DNA of 28,245 bases from a virus: positions 1-28,245 of IMG/VR virus record IMGVR_UViG_3300030333_004324, one strand, 5' to 3'. The position numbers and the translations under genes are program-made. Each line of letters starts with the position of its first letter. The stretch's first letter is position 1. The notes under the pieces were generated by a model. That model was given only the letters and a program-made list of their open reading frames with translations. It was not told where the DNA came from and made no database searches. Of this stretch, positions 6,789 through 16,804 are shown one piece after another.

Positions 6789-9700
6789 ATGAAAAAACTA
6801 TTATTAATATTATTTGTATTGATGTCACATACAGTGATGTCACAAAACAGTTGGGTAAACTTTAAAGTACAGTTTGATTTTTATGCACCGCAAGAATCTA
6901 ACTTTTTTATGGTTAATGATAGCACAGGACAACAACAGTTCTTTTATCAACCAACAGTTGCATATGAATATTTAGATACTACAATAATTCTTCAATCAGG
7001 TTCTTATACAGTACAACTAAATGATACATATGGAGACGGTTGGATTTCACAAAATCCTGCTTCATTTACAATGGAGAATGCATGTCAGGGCAATATAATT
7101 AATTGGAACCCTGTATTAGGATCATTCTACCAAAGAGATACTACAGTAAATATATTACCTTGTCCTCCACCAACAGGAGGATGTTTAGATTCAATAGCTA
7201 CTAACTATAATCCAAGTGCAGCTTTTGATGACGGTTCTTGTATCTATCCTCCATGTGCAGGCTTAGATACTTTTTACGTTATAAATTATTGTGACGGAGC
7301 ACAAAATAAAGTTCATTATAAATGGACTAATATGCCTAATCCTAACTGTAGGATGTTGGCTTATACTAGAACAACAGATATAAATACACTAGGTAATACT
7401 TGGTATAACTATCCTGCAAATTTTTCTAATACTGGTTTAGTTTATAGTAATAACCAAAATAATACAACATACTATTTTTTAGGTATGCTTGCTGATTCAA
7501 GCTTGACAGATACTTTAGTTGTAACAACACTAGAATGTATCCCTGGATGTACAGATCCTCTTGCTTTGAACTACAATCCTTGGGCTAATTCTGATGATGG
7601 TTCATGTCAGATGCCTCCTGCAAACTGTGCATCTGGGGAATCTAATATAGTAGTATCAATAATGCCGGATACATATCCAGGAGAAACATCATGGGAAATA
7701 GCAGATACAACAGGAACTGTATTAGCTACATCACCAGCTTATTCTATACCTGGTGTACCAGTAATTACTGAAGTATGTATACCAGATGGTACAGTTATAG
7801 AGTTTACTTTATTTGATTCATTTGGAGATGGTTTATGTGGATCATGTTATGGTGGAGCTGACGGAGGAGCAGTAGTACAAACGTTATGTGGAGATACTAT
7901 AATGTCTATATTACCAGGTAATGCTAATTTTGGAGATGATACTTCTATTGTATATACAGTAGCGCCATGTGTACCTAATATTATATATGGATGTACTACA
8001 CCAGGATTTACAGAATATAATCCTCAAGCTACAGTAGATGATTCTTCATGTGCAACACCTGTTATATTAGGTTGTACAGACCCAACATCACCTGATTATG
8101 ATCCTATAGCAAACACAATGCAAATTGTACCGCAATGTCAATATACATTAGTAATTACAGATGAAGCTGAAGATGGATGGTATGGAGCATGGGTAGGTAT
8201 ATTACAAGATACAACAGTACTAGGACCGTTTATGATGGGACCTAATGATGGTTACTCAGAAGAATTTACTATTAGTTTAAATGCATTTAGTCCTGTAGAG
8301 TTAATGTTTTTTGCTCCAGGTAATTCAGCAACAACTGCAAATCAATGTGGATTCTTTTTAATAGGACCTGAAGGTGATACTACATTAGCAGGAGGAACTA
8401 ACCCTTGGACAGATCCTATGTTACAGTTTCCTTATAGATATAGTAACATCCCTTACTGTGGTAATATATGTACACCAGGTATAGTAGGTTGTATGGATTC
8501 TACAGCATTAAATTATTTAGACTCTGCAAATATGCCAGGTCCTTGTATACCAGTAATACTAGGATGTACAAACCCTTTAGCATTTAACTATAACCCAATA
8601 GCTAATGTTGATGACTCAAGTTGTTTACCAATTATTATTGGGTGTATGGATAGCACAGCATTTAACTTTAATCCGTCTGCTAATACAAATGATTCATCAT
8701 CATGTATACCTGTAATCTATGGGTGTATGGATGATACTATGTTTAACTATAATGCTGCCGCTAATACTGATGACGGATCATGTATACCAGTAATCTTTGG
8801 TTGTACTGATGCTTTGGCATTCAATTATGATTCATTAGCAAATACAAATAACAACTCATGTATTCCATTTATATATGGTTGTACAAATCCGTCTGCTATA
8901 AATTATGATCCGTTAGCAAATACAGATGACTCAACATGTATTGGGATTATCTATGGTTGTACTGATCCAACAATGTTTAACTATGATCCACAAGCAAATA
9001 CTGATAATGGATCATGTGAACCTTTTGTATACGGTTGTATGGATTCAACAATGTTTAATTACAACCCTCTTGCAAATACTTCAGATAATAATTGTATACC
9101 TTATATATACGGATGTATAGATCCTACTGCTATTAATTACTGTGATTCTTGTAATACTGATGATTTCAGTTGTATACTTCCTATATATGGATGTACAGAC
9201 AGTACAATGTTTAACTATAACCCTTTAGCCAATGTTGACAATAATACTTGTGTTCCTTTTATTTTTGGTTGCACTGATCCTTCTGCCCTTAACTACAATC
9301 CCCAAGCCAATACAGAAGATTTTAGTTGTATTGATTATATCTATGGTTGTACTGATAGCTCTGCTCTTAACTATGATCCGTTGGCTAACACTGACAATGG
9401 TTCGTGTATTGATGTGGTTGAAGGCTGCATGGACCAAACTGCGTGGAACTACGATCCTTTAGCAAATGTGGATGATCCTGCAGTTTGTTTATATGATGCA
9501 GGATGTATTACTGGTCCAGGTAATCCTTATTGGTTAAATGATGATTGTTACGCTTGGGTTATATCAGTAGATGACTACTGTTGTAATGTAGAGTGGGATG
9601 AGACATGCCAATTAACATATGATTATTGTGGAACTACATGGACTGGACCTGAACCACCAGCAAGAATTTCAGGAGAAATATTAATGTTCTATCCTAACCC

Positions 9701-9884
9701 AACACCAGGTGTTGTTAATATAAGTGAGACAGTAGATATTAAAGTGTATAATAACTTAGGAGAACTAGTAATAAATAAAAAACAAATTAATCAATTAGAT
9801 CTATCCAACCATGTAGATGGTGTATATCATATACATGTTACATACAATGGTAAATTAATTGAAAACAGAATAATAAAACAATAA
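6789..9884 (+). CDS. Secreted Cys-repeat protein with T9SS C-terminal sorting domain
   Basis: This 1031-residue protein has a Sec signal peptide (residues 1-19, ending MSQ). Three glycine/aspartate modules of the Bacteroidota type follow (YGDGW about 82, FGDGL about 345, EDGW about 461). There are 17 copies of a roughly 26-residue motif GC-x-D-x-x-A-x-NYNP-x-AN-x-DDGSC; four are dispersed and 13 are in tandem (residues 567-904). A Cys-rich stretch (about 905-955) precedes a C-terminal domain (about 963-1031: FYPNPTPG, IKVYNNLGELV, LDLSNHVDGVYHIHV) matching the type A T9SS sorting signal. Such proteins are exported and attached to the outer membrane or released by the Por machinery. Encoded inside a phage virion module, it may be displayed on the infected cell. 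The paired cysteines suggest disulfide-stabilised repeats. Confidence 0.9.
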   Translation: MKKLLLILFVLMSHTVMSQNSWVNFKVQFDFYAPQESNFFMVNDSTGQQQFFYQPTVAYEYLDTTIILQSGSYTVQLNDTYGDGWISQNPASFTMENACQGNIINWNPVLGSFYQRDTTVNILPCPPPTGGCLDSIATNYNPSAAFDDGSCIYPPCAGLDTFYVINYCDGAQNKVHYKWTNMPNPNCRMLAYTRTTDINTLGNTWYNYPANFSNTGLVYSNNQNNTTYYFLGMLADSSLTDTLVVTTLECIPGCTDPLALNYNPWANSDDGSCQMPPANCASGESNIVVSIMPDTYPGETSWEIADTTGTVLATSPAYSIPGVPVITEVCIPDGTVIEFTLFDSFGDGLCGSCYGGADGGAVVQTLCGDTIMSILPGNANFGDDTSIVYTVAPCVPNIIYGCTTPGFTEYNPQATVDDSSCATPVILGCTDPTSPDYDPIANTMQIVPQCQYTLVITDEAEDGWYGAWVGILQDTTVLGPFMMGPNDGYSEEFTISLNAFSPVELMFFAPGNSATTANQCGFFLIGPEGDTTLAGGTNPWTDPMLQFPYRYSNIPYCGNICTPGIVGCMDSTALNYLDSANMPGPCIPVILGCTNPLAFNYNPIANVDDSSCLPIIIGCMDSTAFNFNPSANTNDSSSCIPVIYGCMDDTMFNYNAAANTDDGSCIPVIFGCTDALAFNYDSLANTNNNSCIPFIYGCTNPSAINYDPLANTDDSTCIGIIYGCTDPTMFNYDPQANTDNGSCEPFVYGCMDSTMFNYNPLANTSDNNCIPYIYGCIDPTAINYCDSCNTDDFSCILPIYGCTDSTMFNYNPLANVDNNTCVPFIFGCTDPSALNYNPQANTEDFSCIDYIYGCTDSSALNYDPLANTDNGSCIDVVEGCMDQTAWNYDPLANVDDPAVCLYDAGCITGPGNPYWLNDDCYAWVISVDDYCCNVEWDETCQLTYDYCGTTWTGPEPPARISGEILMFYPNPTPGVVNISETVDIKVYNNLGELVINKKQINQLDLSNHVDGVYHIHVTYNGKLIENRIIKQ
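8487..9500 (+). repeat. Tandem array of 13 coding repeats of about 78 bp
   Basis: Thirteen head-to-tail units encode residues 567-904 of the T9SS-tagged protein. The block is 1014 bases, exactly 13 x 78, although individual units vary by a codon. Each unit keeps GC near its start, NY or NF before a D/N-P pair, the AN pair and a closing Cys, with a hydrophobic linker such as PVIY or PFIY. The DNA is well diverged between units, so the array is old rather than a recent expansion. Units 14-17 (counting the whole protein) use visibly more C at third positions than the earlier ones. Confidence 0.9.
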
Positions 9885-9888
9885 CGTT

Positions 9889-12800
9889 ATGCCAATAAGT
9901 ATTAATTTAGGAAGAATAAATACATGTAAAATTGTAGGAACTAAGGATAGGTTTATAGAAAACAGATGTGTTGATGAAGCAATACCAGAATCTTGGGACT
10001 GTGATCCAGCAACTGGTACTTGTTATGATCCGGGTGATGGATCCGGTCAATGGCCTACAGAAGCGGCTTGTATAGCAGCACCAGCATATACTAATAGTTG
10101 TGTTGATGCTGGTCTTACAGATAGTGGAGTTTTTGGCAGTTTAGGTGATCAATATACTTGGTTGGCAAGTAACGGTCATCATGCAGTTAATGGTGCTAAT
10201 TGGTATTTTGAATCTTCAGTACCTCCTCCAACAGGTACTCTATGCCCTGGACCTAATGGAGGTTCTTTATATACACTTTATGATTATACAGTAGCAGATA
10301 TGAATGGTGCTGTATTATTCTCTTCTAATATAATAAATGATGTAGTAACCTACCTAGCTGGTATAGGTATTACGGTTTTACCTACTGATACTTCAGGTAC
10401 CATTAATTCAGCTGTTCATAATTCAGGGGGTGTTGCAAAAGGAGGGAGTTATCAATTAGGTGGTAGTCCTTGTGTATGTGAAGGATGTGGTTCAGGTCAC
10501 GGTGCTAGTTTTGATTGCGTTCAACAATCTGGAACTGCTACTTGTGTAGATCCTGGTACAGGTAATGGACAATATCCTACATTAGCTGCTTGTAATGCAG
10601 CTCTTGCTGCTGGTAGTGTTAATTCTTGTGATACAAATAGTGCAGCAGGTGGTGCTAGAGTAAATGCTGCAGCAGGTACAATTTTTGCTACTGAAGCTGA
10701 TGCAATAGAATATTATACAGATCCTGCTAATGGTATTAGTGGAACAGATGCAAGTACTCTTTTCTTTGAAATAGCTAATGTACCTGGTTCAGGTAATCCT
10801 TGTGAATCAGGACTTTCTAATGTAAACTGTTGTGAAGGTCCAAATAGTACAGCAGGTAGCCCTACATATATAATGTATCTTCCTTATTTATATATACAAT
10901 ATGGTTTTATGCCACCTATGAACTGTCCATGTAATGTTATATCTACAACCTTTCATGGTATGTCTGTTTGTGATTGTTGTCCAAGAGGCGGTTTTAATTC
11001 TACCACTAATCAACCTATTTCAGCTATGGTTGGAAACTGTCATCCTACATATTTTACAGGTGATTATTTAAGTTTATATGGAATGAATGATTTAGGTGTT
11101 ACTCAATCTTGGACTTGGGATGCTATTCTTACTGACGCTATTGCAGCTGGAGCACCGGTTACAATGAATACACCTTATAGTATAAATGGAAACATACAAG
11201 ATGCAAATGCATTTCTTTCTATACTTTGGGCTTGGTTAGATACTAATCCTAATCCAACACCAGATACAGATTGTCATAATTGTACGGTAAATAATATTTG
11301 TTATCAAGGTTGTCTTAATGCTAATCCAACTGGAGGATACCCTAATTGTTCTAGACCAACAATATGTGTTGGAACAGAAGTATGTGAATGTGAAACATCT
11401 TGTACTGGAGAATCATGGGATTGTGATCCAAAAACTCAAACATGTTATGATCCTGGTACGGGTAATGGTCAGTATACAACAGAAGCAGCTTGTCTAGCGG
11501 CTGGGTGTGGAGATCCAGAATCATGGGATTGTATTGAATTAGGTTATTGTTCAGATCCAGGAGATGGTACTGGACAATATTTAACATATGCAGCTTGTGT
11601 TGCAGCAGGAGGTGGTACAAGTACTTGTCAAGGTTATTATACAGATAGTGGACAATATTATACTATAGGTAATGTCTATGATTGGATAGGTTGGCAAAAT
11701 CAAAATTTCCCTGCAGCTGTTATAGGTGACTATTATTATGAACAACAACCAATGGGTTCTCCTGCTCCTTCTGATTGTATAGGTCCTAATGGAGGTATTT
11801 TTTATAGACCTCAAAATATACAAGTATATGCTCATGATGGAAGTATACCTGTTACATTTTTCAGTGGGTTAGGAGATACTGTTAATGATTTAGTAGCTTG
11901 GCTTCAAGCTAATGGGGCTCCTGGAGCTAATAATACTATGACAACAGCACAATTAGAAGCAGAATGGTGTGCTAGTCCAATGTCAAATCCTGATAATCCT
12001 TGTTCTAGTGGACAGTGCTGTAAAATTTTAGGAAATTATGTTGCGTGTGAGTGTAGTTATAATTGTGATCCGGGAGATCCTTGGGAATGTATTCCGGGAG
12101 GAGGTTGTGTACAACAAGCAGGAGGTACATATTTAACTGAAGCTTCATGTTTAGCAGCAACAGCTCCTAGTAATACTTGTGATGGTACAACTGTAATACC
12201 TACTCCTCAAGCAGATCCTGCTACAGCGTTTGAAGAGTTAACAACAAACTATCCTACTGTAGATATTAGTACTATCTCAGCACAAATAATAACTGGAGCA
12301 GATCCTTGTAGACCTCCTCTTAATGCTAATCAAACACATTGTCCAGGTAAAGAAGGTCATCCAACTTATAAGTTTGGAGCATATCAATTTATAGATATAA
12401 CAACAAATGGTCCTTTAACAGGTCTTGCAGCATCTTATACTAAGTGGTCTGATTTCTTAACAGCTGCTCAAGCTATTCCTATTGCGGGTATTGGACCAAC
12501 TACTGGTTTTGCTGATGCATGTCAAGCAATTAATACACATTTTGGCTCAAGCAATGGTATTTGTAGTACTTGTCCTGACCCACTAGATAATGATGTGGTT
12601 CCGGGAGTATGGGATTTAACAAATGGACAACCAGGCACTCCTGGTAGTCTTGGAGTTCCTGCTGATGGAAGGTGGGGAATAAATGGTATTATGGAATATA
12701 TAACTACACAAGCTAATGGTTATACTAGTAAAAATGGTCCTGATCAATCAGGGGCATGTTCTGCTGGTGTATATAATATAGTTCCTGCATCTTCAAATCC

Positions 12801-15750
12801 TCAGTGTAATTCTAATACGACTAATTCTACTTGTTCTGGTGCCACACCTTTTTTAGCTCCTAATGGTTGTCAATATTATCAAGCTCCTAGTTTTGTTCTT
12901 CTTAATTTTATGTTACCAAATGGACCATGGTATAGAAACTGGGATGATTTTCTTGCAGATTTAGTTGCAGATGGTTGTCCAGGTGTAACTCTTACAAGTA
13001 GTTGGTGTGATGTTTTTAATTGTCAAGGTGACCCTAATCCTACAGGTGATAAAATAAAAGCTCATTATGGATTCAATACTAGTATTGTTGCAACAGGTGG
13101 TCCATGTCAATGTGGTACTTCTAATACAATCTCAAAATGTTCTGTAACATATGAATGTTGTGTGTGCGAAGATGGTGGCTGTCCAGATCCTGAACCACCA
13201 TCTAGAGGAGAATGTCTTACATTATGGTTACATGCAGATAAAAGTAAAATTGTAACACACCCTACATATCCTGCAGTACCACCAAATTTAGGAGGTACTA
13301 CATATTATGTTACAGAATGGCATAATCTAGCATATGATTCTCTTGCAGGTGTATATCCTGCTGATCCAACAGCATACTATACATATGATACAATAACACC
13401 TGACTTTACAACTGCACCAATATTTGATACCACTACATTTGCTCCTAATAATGCAATAATGTTTGATGAATACGGAGTAGGTGCTGTATCTAAGTTTTTA
13501 ATTGCTAATCCAAATGGTCCAGCTGTTCAACCATTAGAGCCAGATACTAATCCTAATACATCATATGGTAAAGGATGGACAATATTTTTTAGACGTTGTA
13601 CAAATGAAGCAGGATGGTCAAACGATAAGTCTTGGTTTATGGGTGATGATTGGACACAATCTAGTCCTGGATCAATGGAAAAAGCTTCTGGTTTAAAACC
13701 TGCGGGTCAACCTTATTGTAGAAGTGTACTGTTTGGTCATAATCATGCAAATGAAACTGCTAGTGATCATCAATATGAAGCTTCTTATATTAATGAACAG
13801 TCTCTTGGTAATGACTTATATTTACCAGAAGGATGTTATACACATTGGATAAGAGCTTGTGAAACACAACCAGTAGGTACTGCTAATAATACATTTGATG
13901 TTATGTGGGGTATTGGTTCTCAAACTTTGTTTTTAGATACAATGAATGATGTCAGTATGGATATGATATTAGAAAACATTAATACTAGAAACAGAGATAA
14001 AGCATTTACACAAGCAGGATGGTATCAAGAAATAAGAGCTTATAACTGTTGCTTTACTAAAACAGAAATTAAACTTGAAATACAATCTATAGATAGTCAT
14101 TGGGGTAATACTTTATTACCTCAACAGTTACCTAGACCATGTGGTGGTGAACGTAACCAAGTAGGTAATGTTATTAACTTTGATGGTGTAGATCAAACTA
14201 GAGTAGAGGTTGTAGAAGCCGGTGGTAATGAAACTATATTACCAAGTAATGAAGGATTTACTGCAGCGTTCTGGGTTAGAATGAATGACTGTGTAGATGA
14301 TGATGCTTGTTTCTTTGAGAAAGGTATTAATCTTCCTGGCTCAAACGAAGAAGTAGCATTTAGATTATTCTTAAGTGATGACACAGGTCAAGTTGGTAAT
14401 TTATATTGGGATGTGTTTGGAGATGCGCCTGTAGATTATTTAAATAACTATTCAAGAACAATATCAAATGTAGCTTGGCTAGGAGAAGCAAACTGTGCAG
14501 CTTTAGTAGGTAAATGGAAACATGTAGCTGTTACCATGGATGGTTTAAACGGTATAAATAGAAAGATATATGTTAATGGTGTTGATATAACAGGAGTAAC
14601 AGGTGGAGGAACTCAAGTAATATCAGGAAAAGTTAAAAGAAATAGTAATTATCCTTTAGTAATAGGAGATAGTTCTAGACCTGACTTTACATTTAAAGGA
14701 GATTTCTCTCAGTTTATGACGTGGAATAAAGCTTTAAGTAAAGGAGAAATACAAGACGTATATAATAATGGAGGAATGTGGGCTCCTGATACAAACACTG
14801 ATACTGGTTTTTCAAAAATATTAGGTTTAACGCCTTATACAGATGAAAATAGATTAACGTTCTATACAAACTTTGATTCTGATCCTATTACACATGAGAC
14901 ACAACATTCATATACTATAAATAAATATGGTGGTGTTAATCTTGAAAATACTACAGATGTAGACAATGCAGTATTACCTACAGATATTTCAGGTTTACAA
15001 TGTTGGTTCAGAGCTAATACTAAACAGCTTTTTGATTTAGATTTTAGTAATAGTAAAATTACAAGAGCAACTTATATGGTAGGTAATTTACCACAGCTTA
15101 AAGATAAAATAAGAATATGGGAATGCCATGGTAATACAGGTAGATACTGTATGCCTGATGCAGTTAATACACAATCAGAAAAAATGTTGTATCAACAAAC
15201 AACAGACGCTTCTGCTATTATTGCACCAGGTGGATTATATACAAATGGTTCTAAACAACTTCAAATATTCCATACTAAAGCAGATGGTGGTATTCAATTC
15301 CCTGCTGCTGATGGTACAGTAGGTGCATTTACTATTATGGTTAAAATAAGATTAGAAGCTTTTGCTAATGAAGCTGTATATGGTAATACTACAAGTAATA
15401 TGATGAGGGTTAACAATACTACTACAGTAAGATATAAGCTTGGTGGATCAGGTTCAGCTGACTTTACAGTACCTAGTGCTATGACAGATGCTCAACCTTA
15501 TATATTCACTCTACAAAGAGATGCTGCGGGTGCTCTATCTGCATATATAGATGGAGGAGCTTTTACTGATCAACCATTAACAGGTACTTTTACTGATGCA
15601 GATGCATTTATTATTGATTATTTAGGTGGAGTTCCTAGTCAAGGTATGCAAGGATGGATATTTGATTTCCTAGCTTGGGAAACAAAATTAAACGATGCAC
15701 AAAGAAAAGCACAATATAGAGTAATTAATCAAACAATAAGAACACTATAA
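9889..15750 (+). CDS. Giant cysteine-rich tail fibre/adhesin with lectin-like C-terminal domains
   Basis: This 1953-residue protein is the largest in the window and has no signal peptide, which fits a virion component. Its N-terminal half holds five divergent modules, each opening with a (S/P)W(D/E)C...C-x-DPG-x-G-x-GQ(Y/W)-x-TEAAC motif at about residues 34, 205, 508, 544 and 729. Modules 1 and 4 also share a GPNGG segment and a later DLVAWL-like helix. The C-terminal part carries three concanavalin/LamG-like units: LTLWLHADKSK (about 1107), INFDGVDQTRVEV through WKHVAVTMDGLNG to QFMTWNKALSKGEIQDVYNN (about 1428-1628), and GLQCWFRANTKQ to the end (about 1704-1953). Lectin-like folds bind glycans, so receptor recognition is likely. 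Its stop overlaps the next ATG by one base. Confidence 0.85.
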   Translation: MPISINLGRINTCKIVGTKDRFIENRCVDEAIPESWDCDPATGTCYDPGDGSGQWPTEAACIAAPAYTNSCVDAGLTDSGVFGSLGDQYTWLASNGHHAVNGANWYFESSVPPPTGTLCPGPNGGSLYTLYDYTVADMNGAVLFSSNIINDVVTYLAGIGITVLPTDTSGTINSAVHNSGGVAKGGSYQLGGSPCVCEGCGSGHGASFDCVQQSGTATCVDPGTGNGQYPTLAACNAALAAGSVNSCDTNSAAGGARVNAAAGTIFATEADAIEYYTDPANGISGTDASTLFFEIANVPGSGNPCESGLSNVNCCEGPNSTAGSPTYIMYLPYLYIQYGFMPPMNCPCNVISTTFHGMSVCDCCPRGGFNSTTNQPISAMVGNCHPTYFTGDYLSLYGMNDLGVTQSWTWDAILTDAIAAGAPVTMNTPYSINGNIQDANAFLSILWAWLDTNPNPTPDTDCHNCTVNNICYQGCLNANPTGGYPNCSRPTICVGTEVCECETSCTGESWDCDPKTQTCYDPGTGNGQYTTEAACLAAGCGDPESWDCIELGYCSDPGDGTGQYLTYAACVAAGGGTSTCQGYYTDSGQYYTIGNVYDWIGWQNQNFPAAVIGDYYYEQQPMGSPAPSDCIGPNGGIFYRPQNIQVYAHDGSIPVTFFSGLGDTVNDLVAWLQANGAPGANNTMTTAQLEAEWCASPMSNPDNPCSSGQCCKILGNYVACECSYNCDPGDPWECIPGGGCVQQAGGTYLTEASCLAATAPSNTCDGTTVIPTPQADPATAFEELTTNYPTVDISTISAQIITGADPCRPPLNANQTHCPGKEGHPTYKFGAYQFIDITTNGPLTGLAASYTKWSDFLTAAQAIPIAGIGPTTGFADACQAINTHFGSSNGICSTCPDPLDNDVVPGVWDLTNGQPGTPGSLGVPADGRWGINGIMEYITTQANGYTSKNGPDQSGACSAGVYNIVPASSNPQCNSNTTNSTCSGATPFLAPNGCQYYQAPSFVLLNFMLPNGPWYRNWDDFLADLVADGCPGVTLTSSWCDVFNCQGDPNPTGDKIKAHYGFNTSIVATGGPCQCGTSNTISKCSVTYECCVCEDGGCPDPEPPSRGECLTLWLHADKSKIVTHPTYPAVPPNLGGTTYYVTEWHNLAYDSLAGVYPADPTAYYTYDTITPDFTTAPIFDTTTFAPNNAIMFDEYGVGAVSKFLIANPNGPAVQPLEPDTNPNTSYGKGWTIFFRRCTNEAGWSNDKSWFMGDDWTQSSPGSMEKASGLKPAGQPYCRSVLFGHNHANETASDHQYEASYINEQSLGNDLYLPEGCYTHWIRACETQPVGTANNTFDVMWGIGSQTLFLDTMNDVSMDMILENINTRNRDKAFTQAGWYQEIRAYNCCFTKTEIKLEIQSIDSHWGNTLLPQQLPRPCGGERNQVGNVINFDGVDQTRVEVVEAGGNETILPSNEGFTAAFWVRMNDCVDDDACFFEKGINLPGSNEEVAFRLFLSDDTGQVGNLYWDVFGDAPVDYLNNYSRTISNVAWLGEANCAALVGKWKHVAVTMDGLNGINRKIYVNGVDITGVTGGGTQVISGKVKRNSNYPLVIGDSSRPDFTFKGDFSQFMTWNKALSKGEIQDVYNNGGMWAPDTNTDTGFSKILGLTPYTDENRLTFYTNFDSDPITHETQHSYTINKYGGVNLENTTDVDNAVLPTDISGLQCWFRANTKQLFDLDFSNSKITRATYMVGNLPQLKDKIRIWECHGNTGRYCMPDAVNTQSEKMLYQQTTDASAIIAPGGLYTNGSKQLQIFHTKADGGIQFPAADGTVGAFTIMVKIRLEAFANEAVYGNTTSNMMRVNNTTTVRYKLGGSGSADFTVPSAMTDAQPYIFTLQRDAAGALSAYIDGGAFTDQPLTGTFTDADAFIIDYLGGVPSQGMQGWIFDFLAWETKLNDAQRKAQYRVINQTIRTL

Positions 15751-16802
15751 TGAAAAAACTATTAGTCATATTATTATTAACGATAGTATCATGTGTAACA
15801 CCAAAAAAATGTTGCGGTCAAATATTTGAAGACTTTTTTAAGTACTCAACGTTTTATACATCTGTTAATGGTGGTAATTCTATTTCTGATCAGAGTATAT
15901 TCTCAATAAATTCAGGGATACTAGAAGAAGATATAGTAGAGACACCATATGATTATACGGTTACGTTTGGAGTAAGAAAGATACAAAGATTTCAATACGA
16001 ACCAAAGACTAACTTCAAAGATGGGACAGAGACATCATTTAACGATGCAGCTACAATTGGTAGGTTAAAGAATAAATTTGAATACTTGTTTGAAGTAGAC
16101 ATGAGACGACAAGCAGGAAGCAACTTCTTTGATCAACATCATATGATAAGATATGTAGCAGACAAATGGATGTTAAAGACCGAGTACTTACAAGATGGGT
16201 TTGCAGATATAGAGTACTTTGAATCATCACAACGGTTGAGGTATACAAAGACTGGAACTCTCTCTTTTAACATGGGGGCAGCTCAAAGAATATCTGAACC
16301 ATATGGGTTTGATCCGTTGCAAGAATGGCTGCTAGCAAATGGCGGCATACATTATACTTATCTTGCTATACAGGAGGGATATAATATTGATGTACACAAC
16401 AGTGAATATATGGACCCTAATGGGAATGTTGTTGCAACTACCCCGGAAGTGTGGGAAGCTGTGGTTATACCTCAAGTACTTGCAGATTACGTTGTCTCAG
16501 AAAGAAATAAGTTAGAAAGACAATGGAGTCATTCACTAGTGTTTGGTTTTGACTATTATAAATATAAGAAAGAAGTTTGGATGCATGCTTGGGGTAACGT
16601 TATGCCTTGGCACTATGATGATGGTGGTGTATACTCATACCATGAATTCCATGGTGGGCAATGGTTAGATTACAATGCGGGTATGATCTTTGGATACAAA
16701 ATAACAAAGAGTCTAGGGGCCTTTGTAGAAGGTAAGTACCATAAATATTGGGACAGGAAGTGGTATGACTTTAAGTTTGGTGTTAACTATATAATATTTT
16801 AA
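15750..16802 (+). CDS. Predicted outer-membrane beta-barrel protein
   Basis: This 350-residue protein has an export leader (MKKLLVILLLTIVSC), either a lipoprotein signal with the lipobox IVSC or a normal signal cleaved after CCGQ. The mature part has alternating aromatic/polar strands (YDYTVTFGVRKIQRF, LVFGFDYYKYKKEVWM, KSLGAFVEGKYHKYW) and ends in FKFGVNYIIF with a terminal Phe, the recognition signal for outer-membrane barrel assembly. It would sit in the host outer membrane. It directly follows the giant fibre gene with a one-base overlap. Possible roles are blocking superinfection or helping lysis or release. By eye it uses more G/C-ending codons than its neighbours, so separate acquisition is possible. 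The family is not recognised. Confidence 0.75.
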   Translation: MKKLLVILLLTIVSCVTPKKCCGQIFEDFFKYSTFYTSVNGGNSISDQSIFSINSGILEEDIVETPYDYTVTFGVRKIQRFQYEPKTNFKDGTETSFNDAATIGRLKNKFEYLFEVDMRRQAGSNFFDQHHMIRYVADKWMLKTEYLQDGFADIEYFESSQRLRYTKTGTLSFNMGAAQRISEPYGFDPLQEWLLANGGIHYTYLAIQEGYNIDVHNSEYMDPNGNVVATTPEVWEAVVIPQVLADYVVSERNKLERQWSHSLVFGFDYYKYKKEVWMHAWGNVMPWHYDDGGVYSYHEFHGGQWLDYNAGMIFGYKITKSLGAFVEGKYHKYWDRKWYDFKFGVNYIIF

Positions 16803-16804
16803 TT

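Noticed and set aside
8926-9462. Extra open frames of 60-80 residues on both strands inside the repeat array
   Set aside because: They follow the 78-base repeat period and the codon bias of the true frame; their products are low-complexity Leu/Ile or Thr-rich sequence with no start context.
11351-11835. Two long minus-strand open frames opposite the giant fibre gene
   Set aside because: Their translations are His/Leu/Ile/Tyr-rich antisense readings of Gly/Pro/Asn codons, with no domain pattern and no A-rich leader.
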